DNA of 64,000 nt from Phalacrocorax aristotelis. Lineage: Eukaryota > Chordata > Aves > Suliformes > Phalacrocoracidae. The notes beneath the pieces were generated by a model. The model had not been told where the DNA came from, did no database searches, and was given only the letters and a program-made list of their open reading frames with translations. Of the stretch, positions 1 to 9,347 are shown piece after piece (position 1 is the stretch's first letter; every line of letters begins with the position of its first letter). The stretch spans positions 29,153,058 to 29,217,057 of the forward strand of contig NC_134277.1 in assembly GCF_949628215.1 (NCBI RefSeq), written 5' to 3'. Made by a program: the position numbers and the translations under genes.

Positions 1-115
1 CAGGACCCCCAGGTCCCTTTCCACAGAGCTGCTCTCCAGCCAGGTAGATCCCAGTTTGTGCTGCACTCCCAGCTGTTGATTTATTTGCTCTCAGTGTTGC
101 GTTATGTAACACCTT
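1..115 (-). repeat. CR1 LINE fragment, antisense, diverged
   Basis: Positions 1-75 match, with substitutions, the stretch of the larger CR1 at about 39632-39700: both carry CCCAGGTCC followed by CAGAGCTGCT and TCCAGC in the same order. In that copy this lies in the C-terminal part of ORF2, read on the minus strand. The match fades by about 115, so the right edge is approximate, and the element runs off the left edge of the window. It is more diverged than the copy at 39 kb and so probably older. Confidence 0.5.
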
Positions 116-257
116 ACTTGCCATATATATACTGTTTATGGGTATTTATGTGCTGTTTATCACCCCTAGGAGGTGGATTAAGATTATTGCCTTGCTGTAC
201 TGTGTAACACTGTCTCATGGTATGATAAAATTATTGGTCGTGTGACAAATCTGGTGT

Positions 258-1806
258 TTGTACTCTGCATTACTGTCATCTCCGCACTTTGGGAGCCATC
301 TATCAGAAACTATTAATAATCATACTTCTTACTTTTTCTCATCAGAGAGCCAGTCTATGGGGGAGACACTTTCTTCCACCTTCCCCTTCTCTTCCAGGCT
401 AACTACAACAGCTCTTGAGAATTTTGAATATCCTTGGGATGTTCAAACCAGCACGTTCCTATTGCTACATCTCCTGAGCATGTTTCAGGTCTTGCTTAGG
501 GTTAAACAGCTATTTAAAAATATCACCCAGAAATGTGCCCTGAGGCTGGATAGTTATGAGCAGCAGAGCGTGTGGGATAGTATAGGCAAGTGCGTAGGAC
601 AGTGGTCATCTCAAATGCTTTGGAACTTTACCCCCGAACAAGTGCAGAATCTTGAAAAATTAGTAGAATATTTGGAAAAAGTATGCTGTCACCCTGGCAA
701 TTCCAGAGAGAGACAAATCACTGCAATGTGCTGGGGCCTGGCCGCCGCCTACTGAGCCCTGCTCAACACTATTCAGAACCCTTGAGGGGAAGAGGTGGTC
801 TCTGGATCTGACAACAAAATGACAAGCACTGTGGCTACTCCAACCCCGGAGACAGGCACTGCAGCGGAACCAAAGAACCAACCCATGCTGGAATCCATCA
901 CCCTGTATACAAGAAGTAGTTCTGGAAGTGAAAGTCAGTTCATTTAATACGGGATGATGAAAAATCAGGGGCATCATGAGAAGAGGAAGAACTCATAAAT
1001 GAGATTGTAACCACCCAACCCCTATCACTATCCCTGAGTGAGCTGAGATACATGAAAAGATTTCAGCCATTGTCCAGGCGAGCACATTGTCACCTGGCTG
1101 CTCCAATGCTGGGATAACAGTAGCAGTAGCCTGGACTTAGTGGGTAGGGAAGCCAAGTAGCCGGGTTCCCTTTCTAGGGAAGGGAGTATTGACAAAGCAT
1201 TGGAAAAGGGGCACAGCCCTCAGCCTTTGGAGGAGACTCCTGTCAGGCGTGAAGGAAAGGTATCCCTTTGAGCAATGCGTTACATACCACCTAACCAAGT
1301 GGACCACCATGGAGAGAGGTATCCAGTACCTGAGGGAATTAGCCGTGCTGGAGGTGATTTATGGTGACCCGGACAATGAGCAGTTATCCAAGGATCCAGA
1401 TGAAGTCCAGTGCACATGACCCATGTGGTAGAAGTTTGTATGGAGTACACCAGTGTCATATGCCAGCTCATTGGCAGTAATAACTTGGAAAGACTGCGAG
1501 GGACAAAAGGTGGATGAACTGGCTGGTCAACTCCAGCAACATGAAGAAAATATTTCTTCCTCCCTCGTCTTGGCTGTGGAGGAACTGTGCCGGGAGTTCC
1601 AGCAACTCAAAGAGGGTAGGCCCTGCTCCCCACCTGCATGGATTAGTATGTCAGCTATTAGGAGTAAGTGTTCCTCTGCTAAAGAGAGGGGATATAGATG
1701 GTACACACCACAGGACATCCTGTGGTTTTACCTGCATGACCATGGAGAGGACATGAGGAAGTGGGATGGAAAAATCTACCTCGACTCTAGAGACACAGGT
1801 ACGTAA
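258..1806 (+). pseudogene. ERV gag remnant
   Basis: Three open stretches, 258-755, 1189-1419 and 1453-1806, read as consecutive parts of an ERV-L-like gag polyprotein, which would form the particle core in an active element. The first ends at a TGA, and a second in-frame TGA lies about 30 bases further on. The middle segment contains WTTMERGIQYLRELAVLE, and the third carries a helical, glutamine- and glutamate-rich region followed by a WFYLHDHGEDMRKWDG segment, all typical of bird ERV gag relatives as I know them. At least two stops and one frameshift break it, so it is non-functional. No zinc knuckle is visible. The true start upstream of 258 is uncertain. Confidence 0.65.
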
Positions 1807-1994
1807 GTTGAAAAGAATGGGGGTTCTTCCAGTAAAATTGCTGCTCCAGTCTCCAGCGGGCAGCTCCCCAGAGAGAAGAGAGGAGCTGATCTTAGTTTAC
1901 TTCTGATCTTAATAAAGGGAATTCTGACTCGTATTTACAAGAAATGAGTAATGAATACTACAACCAGGAATAGAGGGGCCCTGCCCCCAGCCAG

Positions 1995-2345
1995 GTGGAG
2001 GAAAGGGACAAACAAGTTTACTGGACTGTGTGGATCCGATGGCCTGGCACATCAGCCCCACAGGAGTATAAGGCTGTAGTAGACACTGGTGCACAGTGCA
2101 CCCTGATGCCATCAAGCTGTACAGGGGCAGAACCCATCTGTATTTCTGGAGTGACAGGGGGATCCCAAGAGCTAACTGTATTGGAGGCCGAAGAGAGCCT
2201 AACTGGTAATGAGCGGCAGAAGCACCCCATTGCGACTGGCCCAGAGGCTCTGTGCATCCTTGGCATAGACTACCTCAGGATAGGGTATTTCAAGGACCCA
2301 GAAGGGTACTGGTGGGCTTTTGGTATAGCTGCCTTGGAGATGTAA
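1995..2345 (+). pseudogene. ERV retropepsin-like protease remnant
   Basis: This 116-codon open stretch contains the aspartic-protease signature VDTGAQCTLMPS, where the Asp-Thr-Gly is the catalytic triplet. Further on it has ILGIDYL, the second conserved hydrophobic segment of retropepsins. In an active element this domain would dimerise and cut the gag-pol polyprotein. It sits between gag and RT, as expected. The frame ends at a TAA at 2343-2345, just before the linker to RT, which in the family is read through as pol. The catalytic motif is intact, but the surrounding polyprotein is broken. Confidence 0.75.
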
Positions 2346-2527
2346 TAAATTAGACAGCTGTCCACCTTGCCTGGTCTGTCGAAGGACCCTTCTGTTGTGG
2401 GGTTGCTGAAGGTCGAAGAACAAGGGGTGCTGATTGCTACCACAACAGTGCACCGGCAGCAATATCACACCAACTGAGACTCCCTGTTCCCATCCATGAG
2501 CTGATTTGTTGACTGGAGAGCCAAGGA

Positions 2528-3045
2528 GTGATCAGTAAGACCTGCCTACCCTTTAACAGTCCCACGTGGCCAGTGCAAAAGTCCAATGGAGAGTGGAGAC
2601 TAACAGTAGACTGTCATGGCGTGAATGAAGTTACTCCACCACTGAGTGCTGCCATGCCAGACATGCTAGAACTTCAGTATGAACTGGAGTCAAAGACATC
2701 CAAGTGGTATGCCACAATTGATATTGCTAGTGTGTTTTTCTCAATCCCTTTGGCAGCAGAGTGCAGGCCATAATTTGCTTCCGCTTGGAGGGGCGTCCAG
2801 TACACCTGGCATTGACTGCCCCAGGGGTGGAAACACAGTCCTACCACTTGCCATGGACTGATCCAGACTGCACTGGAACAGGGTGGAGCTCCAGAACACC
2901 TACAAAACATAGATGACATCATTGTGTGGGGCAACACAGCAGAAGATGTTTTTGAGAAAGGAAAGAAAATAGTCCAAATCCTTCTGAAGGGTGGTTTTGC
3001 CATAAACCAAAGTAAGGTCAAAAGACCTGCACAGGAGATCCATAG
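2528..3045 (+). pseudogene. ERV reverse transcriptase remnant, truncated
   Basis: Two segments belong to one RT domain. Positions 2528-2773 carry the fingers and palm with WPVQKSNGEWRLTVD and the first catalytic region WYATIDIASVFFSIPL. Positions 2924-3045 carry the second catalytic region and part of the thumb. The first segment stops at a TAA at 2771-2773, and the frame then shifts. The YxDD box lies just before 2924 and reads Asn-Ile-Asp-Asp, so the usual tyrosine is lost while both aspartates remain. The thumb breaks off at about 3041 and there is no RNase H. In an active element this enzyme copies viral RNA into DNA; here it is dead through stops, frameshift and truncation. Confidence 0.85.
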
Positions 3046-3152
3046 ACATGGCACTTCAGGGCATGGTTCAGGAGACTTGGTATTGTTGGGTTGCCGGTTG
3101 GACTTGATGATCCTAGAGGTCTTTTCCAACATTAATGATTCTATGATATTGG
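3042..3152 (+). repeat. CR1 LINE 3'-end fragment, sense
   Basis: The stretch has the standard avian CR1 3' untranslated layout: a GGCACTTCAGGGCATGGTTC segment, then GGTTGGACTTGATGATCCT, AGGTCTTTTCCAAC and the terminal ATGATTCTATGAT. The octamer-like end at about 3135-3148 fixes the orientation and the 3' boundary. It directly abuts the broken RT of the retrovirus, with no spacer seen. The left boundary is accurate to about 10 bases. Confidence 0.75.
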
Positions 3153-3871
3153 TTCAACTGTAACAACAGACATTATTAAAAGTATCTGGGATAGCTGAAA
3201 GCAGCGAGATTTTTAAAAGAAATCCTGAAGTCATAAGTCTAGCCACAAAAAGTGAGAGATATGAGTAAAAGGGGACTGGAAACAGCCCAGGGAAGTATCA
3301 AGGAATTAAAAGGAACACTTCATAACCATGTAACAAAGAATCCCTACAGTTGTGAAACGCTGGCCCTGAGACTGCAGAGAGACCAGGAAATGAACACATA
3401 ACCTTTGACTACTTTAGGTTTTGAACTCTGTTATGCTTTTGAAGAACAAGACATAGATGTCCCGAACAGAAAGTTGCTCTGCCAAAGCTGGCTACAGCAG
3501 AAGCACATGACACTAACTAGAGCCCACCAATACCTTCCCCCAAAACTTAAAACTAGTCAAACTTAAAACTAACCTATGTTATCATACAGTTTTATATATA
3601 AAACCAAGCTTAATTGCCACAAGGAGTTGATGTTAGGCACTTTTTGCTTTTTTTCTTCCCAGGGTATTAAGACTAAAAAAAAAGTTTCAAGAAATATTAT
3701 TGACACTGATTTAAATAAAAAAAATAATAGTATTCACCACCCCATCAGAAAGCATTTATATCGGAAAGTTTCCATTATCTTTGATGGCAGAGAGTTACAC
3801 AACACTTGTGACGTCTGTGACATACAGCCTTTATCTTAGCTAACAAAAGGTAGGGATACTCTAGATAATAT
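3153..3871. other. Unassigned AT-rich sequence
   Basis: No coding frame or repeat family was recognised. If the minus-strand gene candidate ending at 3929 is real, the right part of this interval would be its 3' untranslated region. No convincing AATAAA on the minus strand was found to mark its end. Confidence 0.4.
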
Positions 3872-3889
3872 GGGGGGGGGGGGGGGGGG
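3872..3889. repeat. Poly-G homopolymer, 18 bases
   Basis: An uninterrupted run of 18 G on the plus strand. It lies 40 bases beyond the stop codon of the candidate last exon on the minus strand, where it would be transcribed as poly-C. Such runs are often miscounted in assemblies. Confidence 0.95.
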
Positions 3890-3928
3890 AGCAAACAGGT
3901 GCTCTAGAGCATGCTAGGGAAAGCAGCG

Positions 3929-4162
3929 CTACATTACAGCTGACTGCAAATCCACATTTACTGCTGCACAGTGCTGGATCTGAGGTTTCCTGAAGAAGTC
4001 CACACACAGCTCCAGTAATTTTGCAAGTTCTTTCTGGTGTTTTGAGACATACAGAATTCGCCTCAGTTTCAGCGTTAAACCCGACCTGGTCCTATTCAAA
4101 ACAAATCTGCCCAGAACACAAGGGACTAGAGTGCTGAAACATCCGTTTCCATATGGAACCAG
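3929..4162 (-). CDS. Candidate terminal coding exon of an unidentified protein
   Basis: On the minus strand 77 codons are open from a possible acceptor (CCTAG before 4162) to a TAG at 3931-3929. A second possible acceptor (GAATAG) is at 4092, giving 53 codons. The translation looks protein-like rather than random: a compact start, a basic segment LKLRRILYV, then the amphipathic run KHQKELAKLLELCVDFFRKP and a short tail ending in DLQSAVM. This suits the last helices of an alpha-solenoid or other helical protein, but I do not recognise the family. The other frames of this stretch carry stops. A CpG-island promoter with a minus-strand donor lies 8.3 kb upstream in the right orientation. The polypyrimidine tract at 4163 is weak. 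No start codon belongs to this exon. Confidence 0.35.
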   Translation of the reverse strand: MVPYGNGCFSTLVPCVLGRFVLNRTRSGLTLKLRRILYVSKHQKELAKLLELCVDFFRKPQIQHCAAVNVDLQSAVM

Positions 4163-5387
4163 CTAGGTTCATGATCCTTCCGAAACCTTGAAAATCCTGA
4201 TCTGGCCCTCTGAAGTGCCACCAAGAAGCCTCAGAATCATGTTCCACAAGCCTCCCTGCTTCCACACTGACACCAGAGGACTGGCACAGCCTTTCAGCCT
4301 GGACACTGTGAAGTACAACCAAACTGTTTCTAGACAGCCTGGCTTCAGAAACGGTACAGCTGCATTCACACAGTGCTCTGTCACAGCTAAGAAGACAGGC
4401 TGGAACCAAGATGGCCCTGCAAACAGCCAACTATGGCACCTCTGCCTCTGCGGCAGAGTTGTTCTGGGTTTCAGGCTATTTACCCACAAATTATTTCCAC
4501 AGGTAGCCAAAATAGCTGGAATGCACACAGAACTTCATATTATTTCTGGCGTACTGCATCTTCCTGTTTTCCTACCGAGATATTTTATTAGCCATGATGC
4601 TGGAATGAAACTTGATGGAAGGGCACCCTCACTAGTGAATGGCGTTTCTATTCATAGGGAAAATCTTTTGATTCTCTATATTCTCCAAGCCCATTTGAAT
4701 ACACCATCTACATTTTTCTGTGCAAACAGGAAAATGCTATCATGGTGCTTTGAGTGATTTAAACTCCAGCATCCCCTAGGCTTACCTTCCAGCTCGTGCT
4801 CTGTACAACATTTCTACATGTTTACTTCTCTTTTTTAGCTTTATTATATTATTGTTGCAGCATAAGTTGTCCGGTTTCCCAAGAGCTGAACAACTTTATA
4901 CAAGTAGTATCTGAAGATTATTCAAAAGAAAAAGACAGTATGAGTGCCTTTTCTCCAACAGATAAATTGATACACAGAATTCTTTATTATCAATGTCATT
5001 CAGGTAATTTTTCTTTTCCAGTAAGAGTAAATATAGGAAGTGTCATGTGGCAAGGTGAAATTCAGACCTTAATGCCCTCCTAGGTTCTGGGGAAATCAAT
5101 TAAAAAAAAAAAAAAACTTTTCCCCTAATTGAAATGTCTGTCCTTGGCTGAGCATTGGTTACACAGCTCTTACTGTGCTCTTAATAGCTTAGACAACAGA
5201 TCTTACAGAAGAAAGCAGGAAGCAACCAGAGACAGCAAACAGGAGTCTTTCCAGCTGTGAAGACTGTATCTAAACAAACTATTGATCTAATCACAACTTC
5301 TCAGATCCAAGAGATGAGCTGAAATCCTTGCAAAAATGTTATAAATGCTGATCAATAGATCAAATTTAACATCCAAAGATGACCTAC

Positions 5388-8300
5388 CATAGTTATGTGA
5401 GAAGACAGTAGGCTGACCAATACATTCTTTTGAAATGCTTCCAGAAACAACAAAAGGGAACTGAATGAATGGCAGAGCAGAATTCAGCAAGCCTTATGTG
5501 AAAGTAACGTATTCATCAAAAAAAGACACAGAAGAGTCTGTGCTTTCACTGATAGCACTGTCTCCCAGTCTTCTGTCCTTTCAAAGCAGCTAATACATTC
5601 TGAGGTTCTTCAAATCCCAACAAACTCCCTGCACCTTAAAAATCCTGCAACTTATAACTTCAAATATGGCAGAACCATGCATTGCAGTCAATTTACTTAA
5701 TATAACAGTATTATTAAAATTAATACTCTTCCAAGAAACCTTAAATACCATACAGCAGAGTGGTACTAAGTAACAAAAAAATAAGAAGAATTTTAAGGAG
5801 TCCTCTCTATAAAAGAGAGTTAGTTTAATTTATGTAAAATACTCTGCAGGGAAGAAAATGTGCTTAGGTGAGGGAATCAATGCCATCTGTGCATCTTCAA
5901 CAGCTCTTGGCTGATAAGCTATCTCCCCCACTCTGCTCCCCAGAAGCTGTGATCAAACTGAATCAAGTAAATGGGCCTCCAAAGCAAGGAACAATCTCAC
6001 TGCAAGATGAAGATTAGGCAGGGCACAGTTATATCTTCTCTGGTCTGCCTACAAACACGCAAACCCAATGAGTCAGGAGCTTCAAACTGCATTTGACTTT
6101 GCCTTGTCCAAGCAAAAGAGAACAAAGCAGCCTATTGGTCTGAATTATCCATATTGTCAATGCACGAGAAGAGTGAAAACTGAAGGCTGGGTCTATATCG
6201 GCACTCTGCATCAAGATTACGCCCAGACTTACAAGTACTTCTACTCTAACTACATGAATAGCTACCACTGTAATTCAGTTAAAATTAATCTAGAGTTCAA
6301 GTTATATCAATATGACAAATGACAAGATTTAATTTTTCCTCTAAGGCTCTTAACACTCATCATTGATGTTCTAATCCTGCAGAATCATCTGTACTTAGCT
6401 TTAAATCCAGGAGTATTTTCACTCTGACTACTCACTGATGCACTTGTTTATTAATTCAAAAAGTTTGCAGAACTGGTCTGCAACTGCTGCATGAGCAATT
6501 CCTTCCATCCACTACCACCTTTTGTCTATTCCTTTGTCTCAGACAGATCCACAGCTTTGCTACTTATCCAGGGAAGCATGGATCTTACAGATTAACCACA
6601 ACTTCTCAGGAGAAGAAATACTGCAATCTTACAAGGCAGTTGTACCAACAGGATTGCTCTTACAACCTATTTCAGGAGCTGGCATCCAGAAAGAAGTTTC
6701 ATACATTCTTAAAAGAAGCACAGGGTGAGAAACAGCACCTGTTACACTGAGAGGAACACCTGCTGTGTTCATACACCTGGGAGGTGCTGGGGAAAGAAAT
6801 TCATGCTGTTTGACCCCAATTATCCAACTGTGGTGCTTAAATTACCATACGAGCCTCTCAATGCTAAGCTCCTGTACAGATAGAGAATAGAACCTCCCAA
6901 GGGCAACTCTGAGCATCTGAACCACGGCCACACTACTGTCCCCACTGTCCTCTGAGCGCACAGAAATGATGGTTTCTGCATGAAGCACCTGAACTACACA
7001 GCTAAATCATGCAATAAGAGCACTTCTCTGCTCTACTTCTCTTAGAACTGGGATTTCATGGTGGTCTGTTGAATTACTGGGGAAAAAAAGATTCAGCAGC
7101 ATACTGAGTGATGCATTGTGCTTAGGACACAGCCACATCCCATAAGCTCACTGGAACCAATTTTTCTTCCACTGCAAGCACTTCTAGAACTAACATTTCT
7201 ATACACAATTTCTTCCTTCCTTCTCCTCTCTATGGAGGTTTATAAGACACCTCAGAAAAAAAGTTTATTTATTCCATTCCATTTATTTATTTGTCTGGAA
7301 AATGTTAAGGATTAAAGAGAAAAATATTAAAAACGAAATTTGACATGCAGAAAAACCCCAACCATGTACTCAAAACAATGGAAGTATCAGAGAAATTGGA
7401 GTCTGTTTTTTAAGGAGGTAGTCTGAGCCAATATAACACTTCTTTTCCTGTCTTCTTCAAGCTAGTAAACTGCATGGAGAACAAGCCACTGTAATACAAG
7501 CAGGTATCTTAAATTACTAAGATTGTGTGATTAAGGACTTGCACCATTAGAAACCAGGTACAAGGTGTGAAGAAACCTGGATGTTTGGGTCTATTTTCTG
7601 TCATTTTGTAGCACTACCCAGACAGCTGCAAACAGTACATCCAACAAAATGAATAGTACTGTTGACATTAAGTATATAATGATCTCTCTTCCACTGAATT
7701 TTACGCTCACTCTTAATACTCTCTATGCAGGGCAGATGACCAATAACTACTGCAGAGAGTACTTTTAAGAGTTACTTTATTCCAAAATCAATTATCTTGC
7801 TTCTAAGGCAGAATAATTTTTTCAGAACACACAATTAACATCGGAAATGATTCTGCTTAATTTCCTGGTGTAGCCTAAACAGAGAATGATATCCAGGGCC
7901 CTGTTTCTTATGCTACCGTTTAGTCTTTTATTTTTCTATTCCCAACTCTGATACATACAAGTTAATAGATGACAGTCGCAGATAAACAGAGCAAACCTGC
8001 ACATTGGAAATTTATTGCTCACTTATACCTAGAACTTAAGAGTATCAATCCATCTGAACTGCACTGGTTTTCAGGACTCAAGCGGTTAGATATAAGTTTT
8101 AGCCAATATGAAAAAGTGGAAATTTGGCACTATGTCACCATGTTTTCTAAAACCTGTTTTTGCTCCCACGGAGTACAAGGACCAAGTCGACTATCAGTAT
8201 TCCCTTCCAAAAAACAATTTTTTGTCTATTCAGTACTACATGCTTATGATATTATTCCAAAGACTATCAAGTAAGAAACAGGCACAAGTGACCTCCTCCT

Positions 8301-9347
8301 TTCTAGAGCATAACATGCATTGAAATGACAACTTGGAGCTATGTTGTTTTGGGTTTTGTTTTTTTTTTTTAAATAGTTGAACAATAAATTCCTAAAAATA
8401 GTGGTTTATCTCAAAAACACCAATAGGAATGGCACATGTAGTCACGACACAGTACAAAATATTTCGAATAAATGCTGGTAGACTCACAGTTGGAAGATTG
8501 ACAAACAAACAATAGCCCTTTCTATATAAGTTAACTTGCATGTAGATCTTTATCATTTACATAAAGACACAGCTATTTAATTACACATAAAATTCACTTT
8601 AAATTGCTTTCAGCTGCTCTTTGTGAAAGAGAAGAAGAACAGCATTATATCAGTTTGCCCTCATGTAACATCTTTTACTTGACTACTAGTTTTCCTCTTA
8701 TATTTGTGAGGAACACTGAGCAAATGGCCTTAGGAAAGAACCAGCTAAGTATCATAAGTACTGCGTGTGTTTTATGGAAAACCAATCTGAATTAAGTCGT
8801 CAAGTGGCAGGTCTAACCTCACTCTGCAAATGAGCAAAGCTGGGGATAGATGCAATACAGTATTGAGTCTCATTCTAAACGCAGACTTGTTTCATTTCTC
8901 TGAAATGACTATCAAATTGTTTTGTAATACACATTTGTTCTCTTAGTTTAAAAACCAATATTTTAAACTTAGTAGCCAAATGCTATTAAAGAAAATGCCA
9001 TATGGAACACCTGCTGTGCGTAGATTATAAAAGACAATACGAAGATGGTTTTTGTGACACATTCTACCCGTAATCAAACTAGATTCTTAATCTTAGGAAA
9101 ACTTCCCTTTGTATAAGCTACAAGAAAAGCAGCGGATGTACAAAAAAAATAATCACTAAACCCTTTTCACATGTATACTATAATAAATATGAATAAATGC
9201 GGTTTTAGAAGTTCAAACTAATGGCTCTCTTGTTTAGATACTCTATTTGCTGACACAGTCAACACACTCAAGTTTCTGCCTCCCTCCTCCCTTTTCATCC
9301 ATGCAGAAGCCAGGAAGCAATGCTATTATACCCGAGGGGAAACAATG
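5388..9347 (-). other. Chain of candidate internal exons of the same minus-strand gene (tentative)
   Basis: Reading leftwards on the minus strand, short open segments bounded by AG and GT fit together in phase: 9347-9268, 8874-8823, 8728-8679, 8618-8598, 8547-8488, 8076-8023, 7802-7711, 7198-7152, 6511-6436, 5628-5550 and 5460-5388, then the terminal exon at 4162. Good donors include GTGAGT at 6435 and 8487 and GTGAGC at 7710 and 7151. Protein-like pieces include HAAVADQFCKLFELINKCI at 6436-6511 and YIERAIVCLSIFQ at 8488-8547. Against it: most exons are only 21-92 bases, several acceptors lack a pyrimidine tract, the 7711-7802 piece has an in-frame TAA, and with this much freedom a chain can be built by chance. 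No known domain was recognised. Confidence 0.18.

Larger units (their letters stand above)
258..3045 (+). mobile_element. Endogenous retrovirus internal region (ERV-L-like, class III), decayed and truncated
   Basis: Gag-, protease- and reverse-transcriptase-like segments follow each other in retroviral order on the plus strand, in several frames separated by stops and small frameshifts. The protease carries a DTGA active site, and the RT is of the spuma/ERV-L-related kind common in bird genomes. The RNase H, integrase, env and 3' LTR parts are missing: recognisable pol ends at about 3041, where a CR1 tail begins. No 5' LTR was recognised in 116-257, although that stretch may be leader or LTR remnant. 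The copy cannot encode a functional virus. Family assignment is by motif recognition and was not searched. Confidence 0.82.

Noticed and set aside
4188..4757. Plus-strand open frame of 189 codons
   Set aside because: No recognisable domain, and the minus strand is also open over much of it in two frames. It looks like a chance stop-poor stretch opposite the candidate gene.
4861..5003. Plus-strand exon-like segment with a good acceptor and GTAATT donor
   Set aside because: The translation is protein-like, but no partner exon on this strand could be linked, and it conflicts with the minus-strand model. It could be a chance splice pair.
6540..6725. Plus-strand segment after a strong CTCAG acceptor
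   Set aside because: Same problem: no phase-compatible neighbour on the plus strand, and it abuts a minus-strand exon candidate with a better donor.
6846..6871. Minus-strand 26-base segment with an excellent acceptor and a fair donor
   Set aside because: Its phase does not fit between the neighbouring candidates at 7152-7198 and 6436-6511, so it was left out of the chain.
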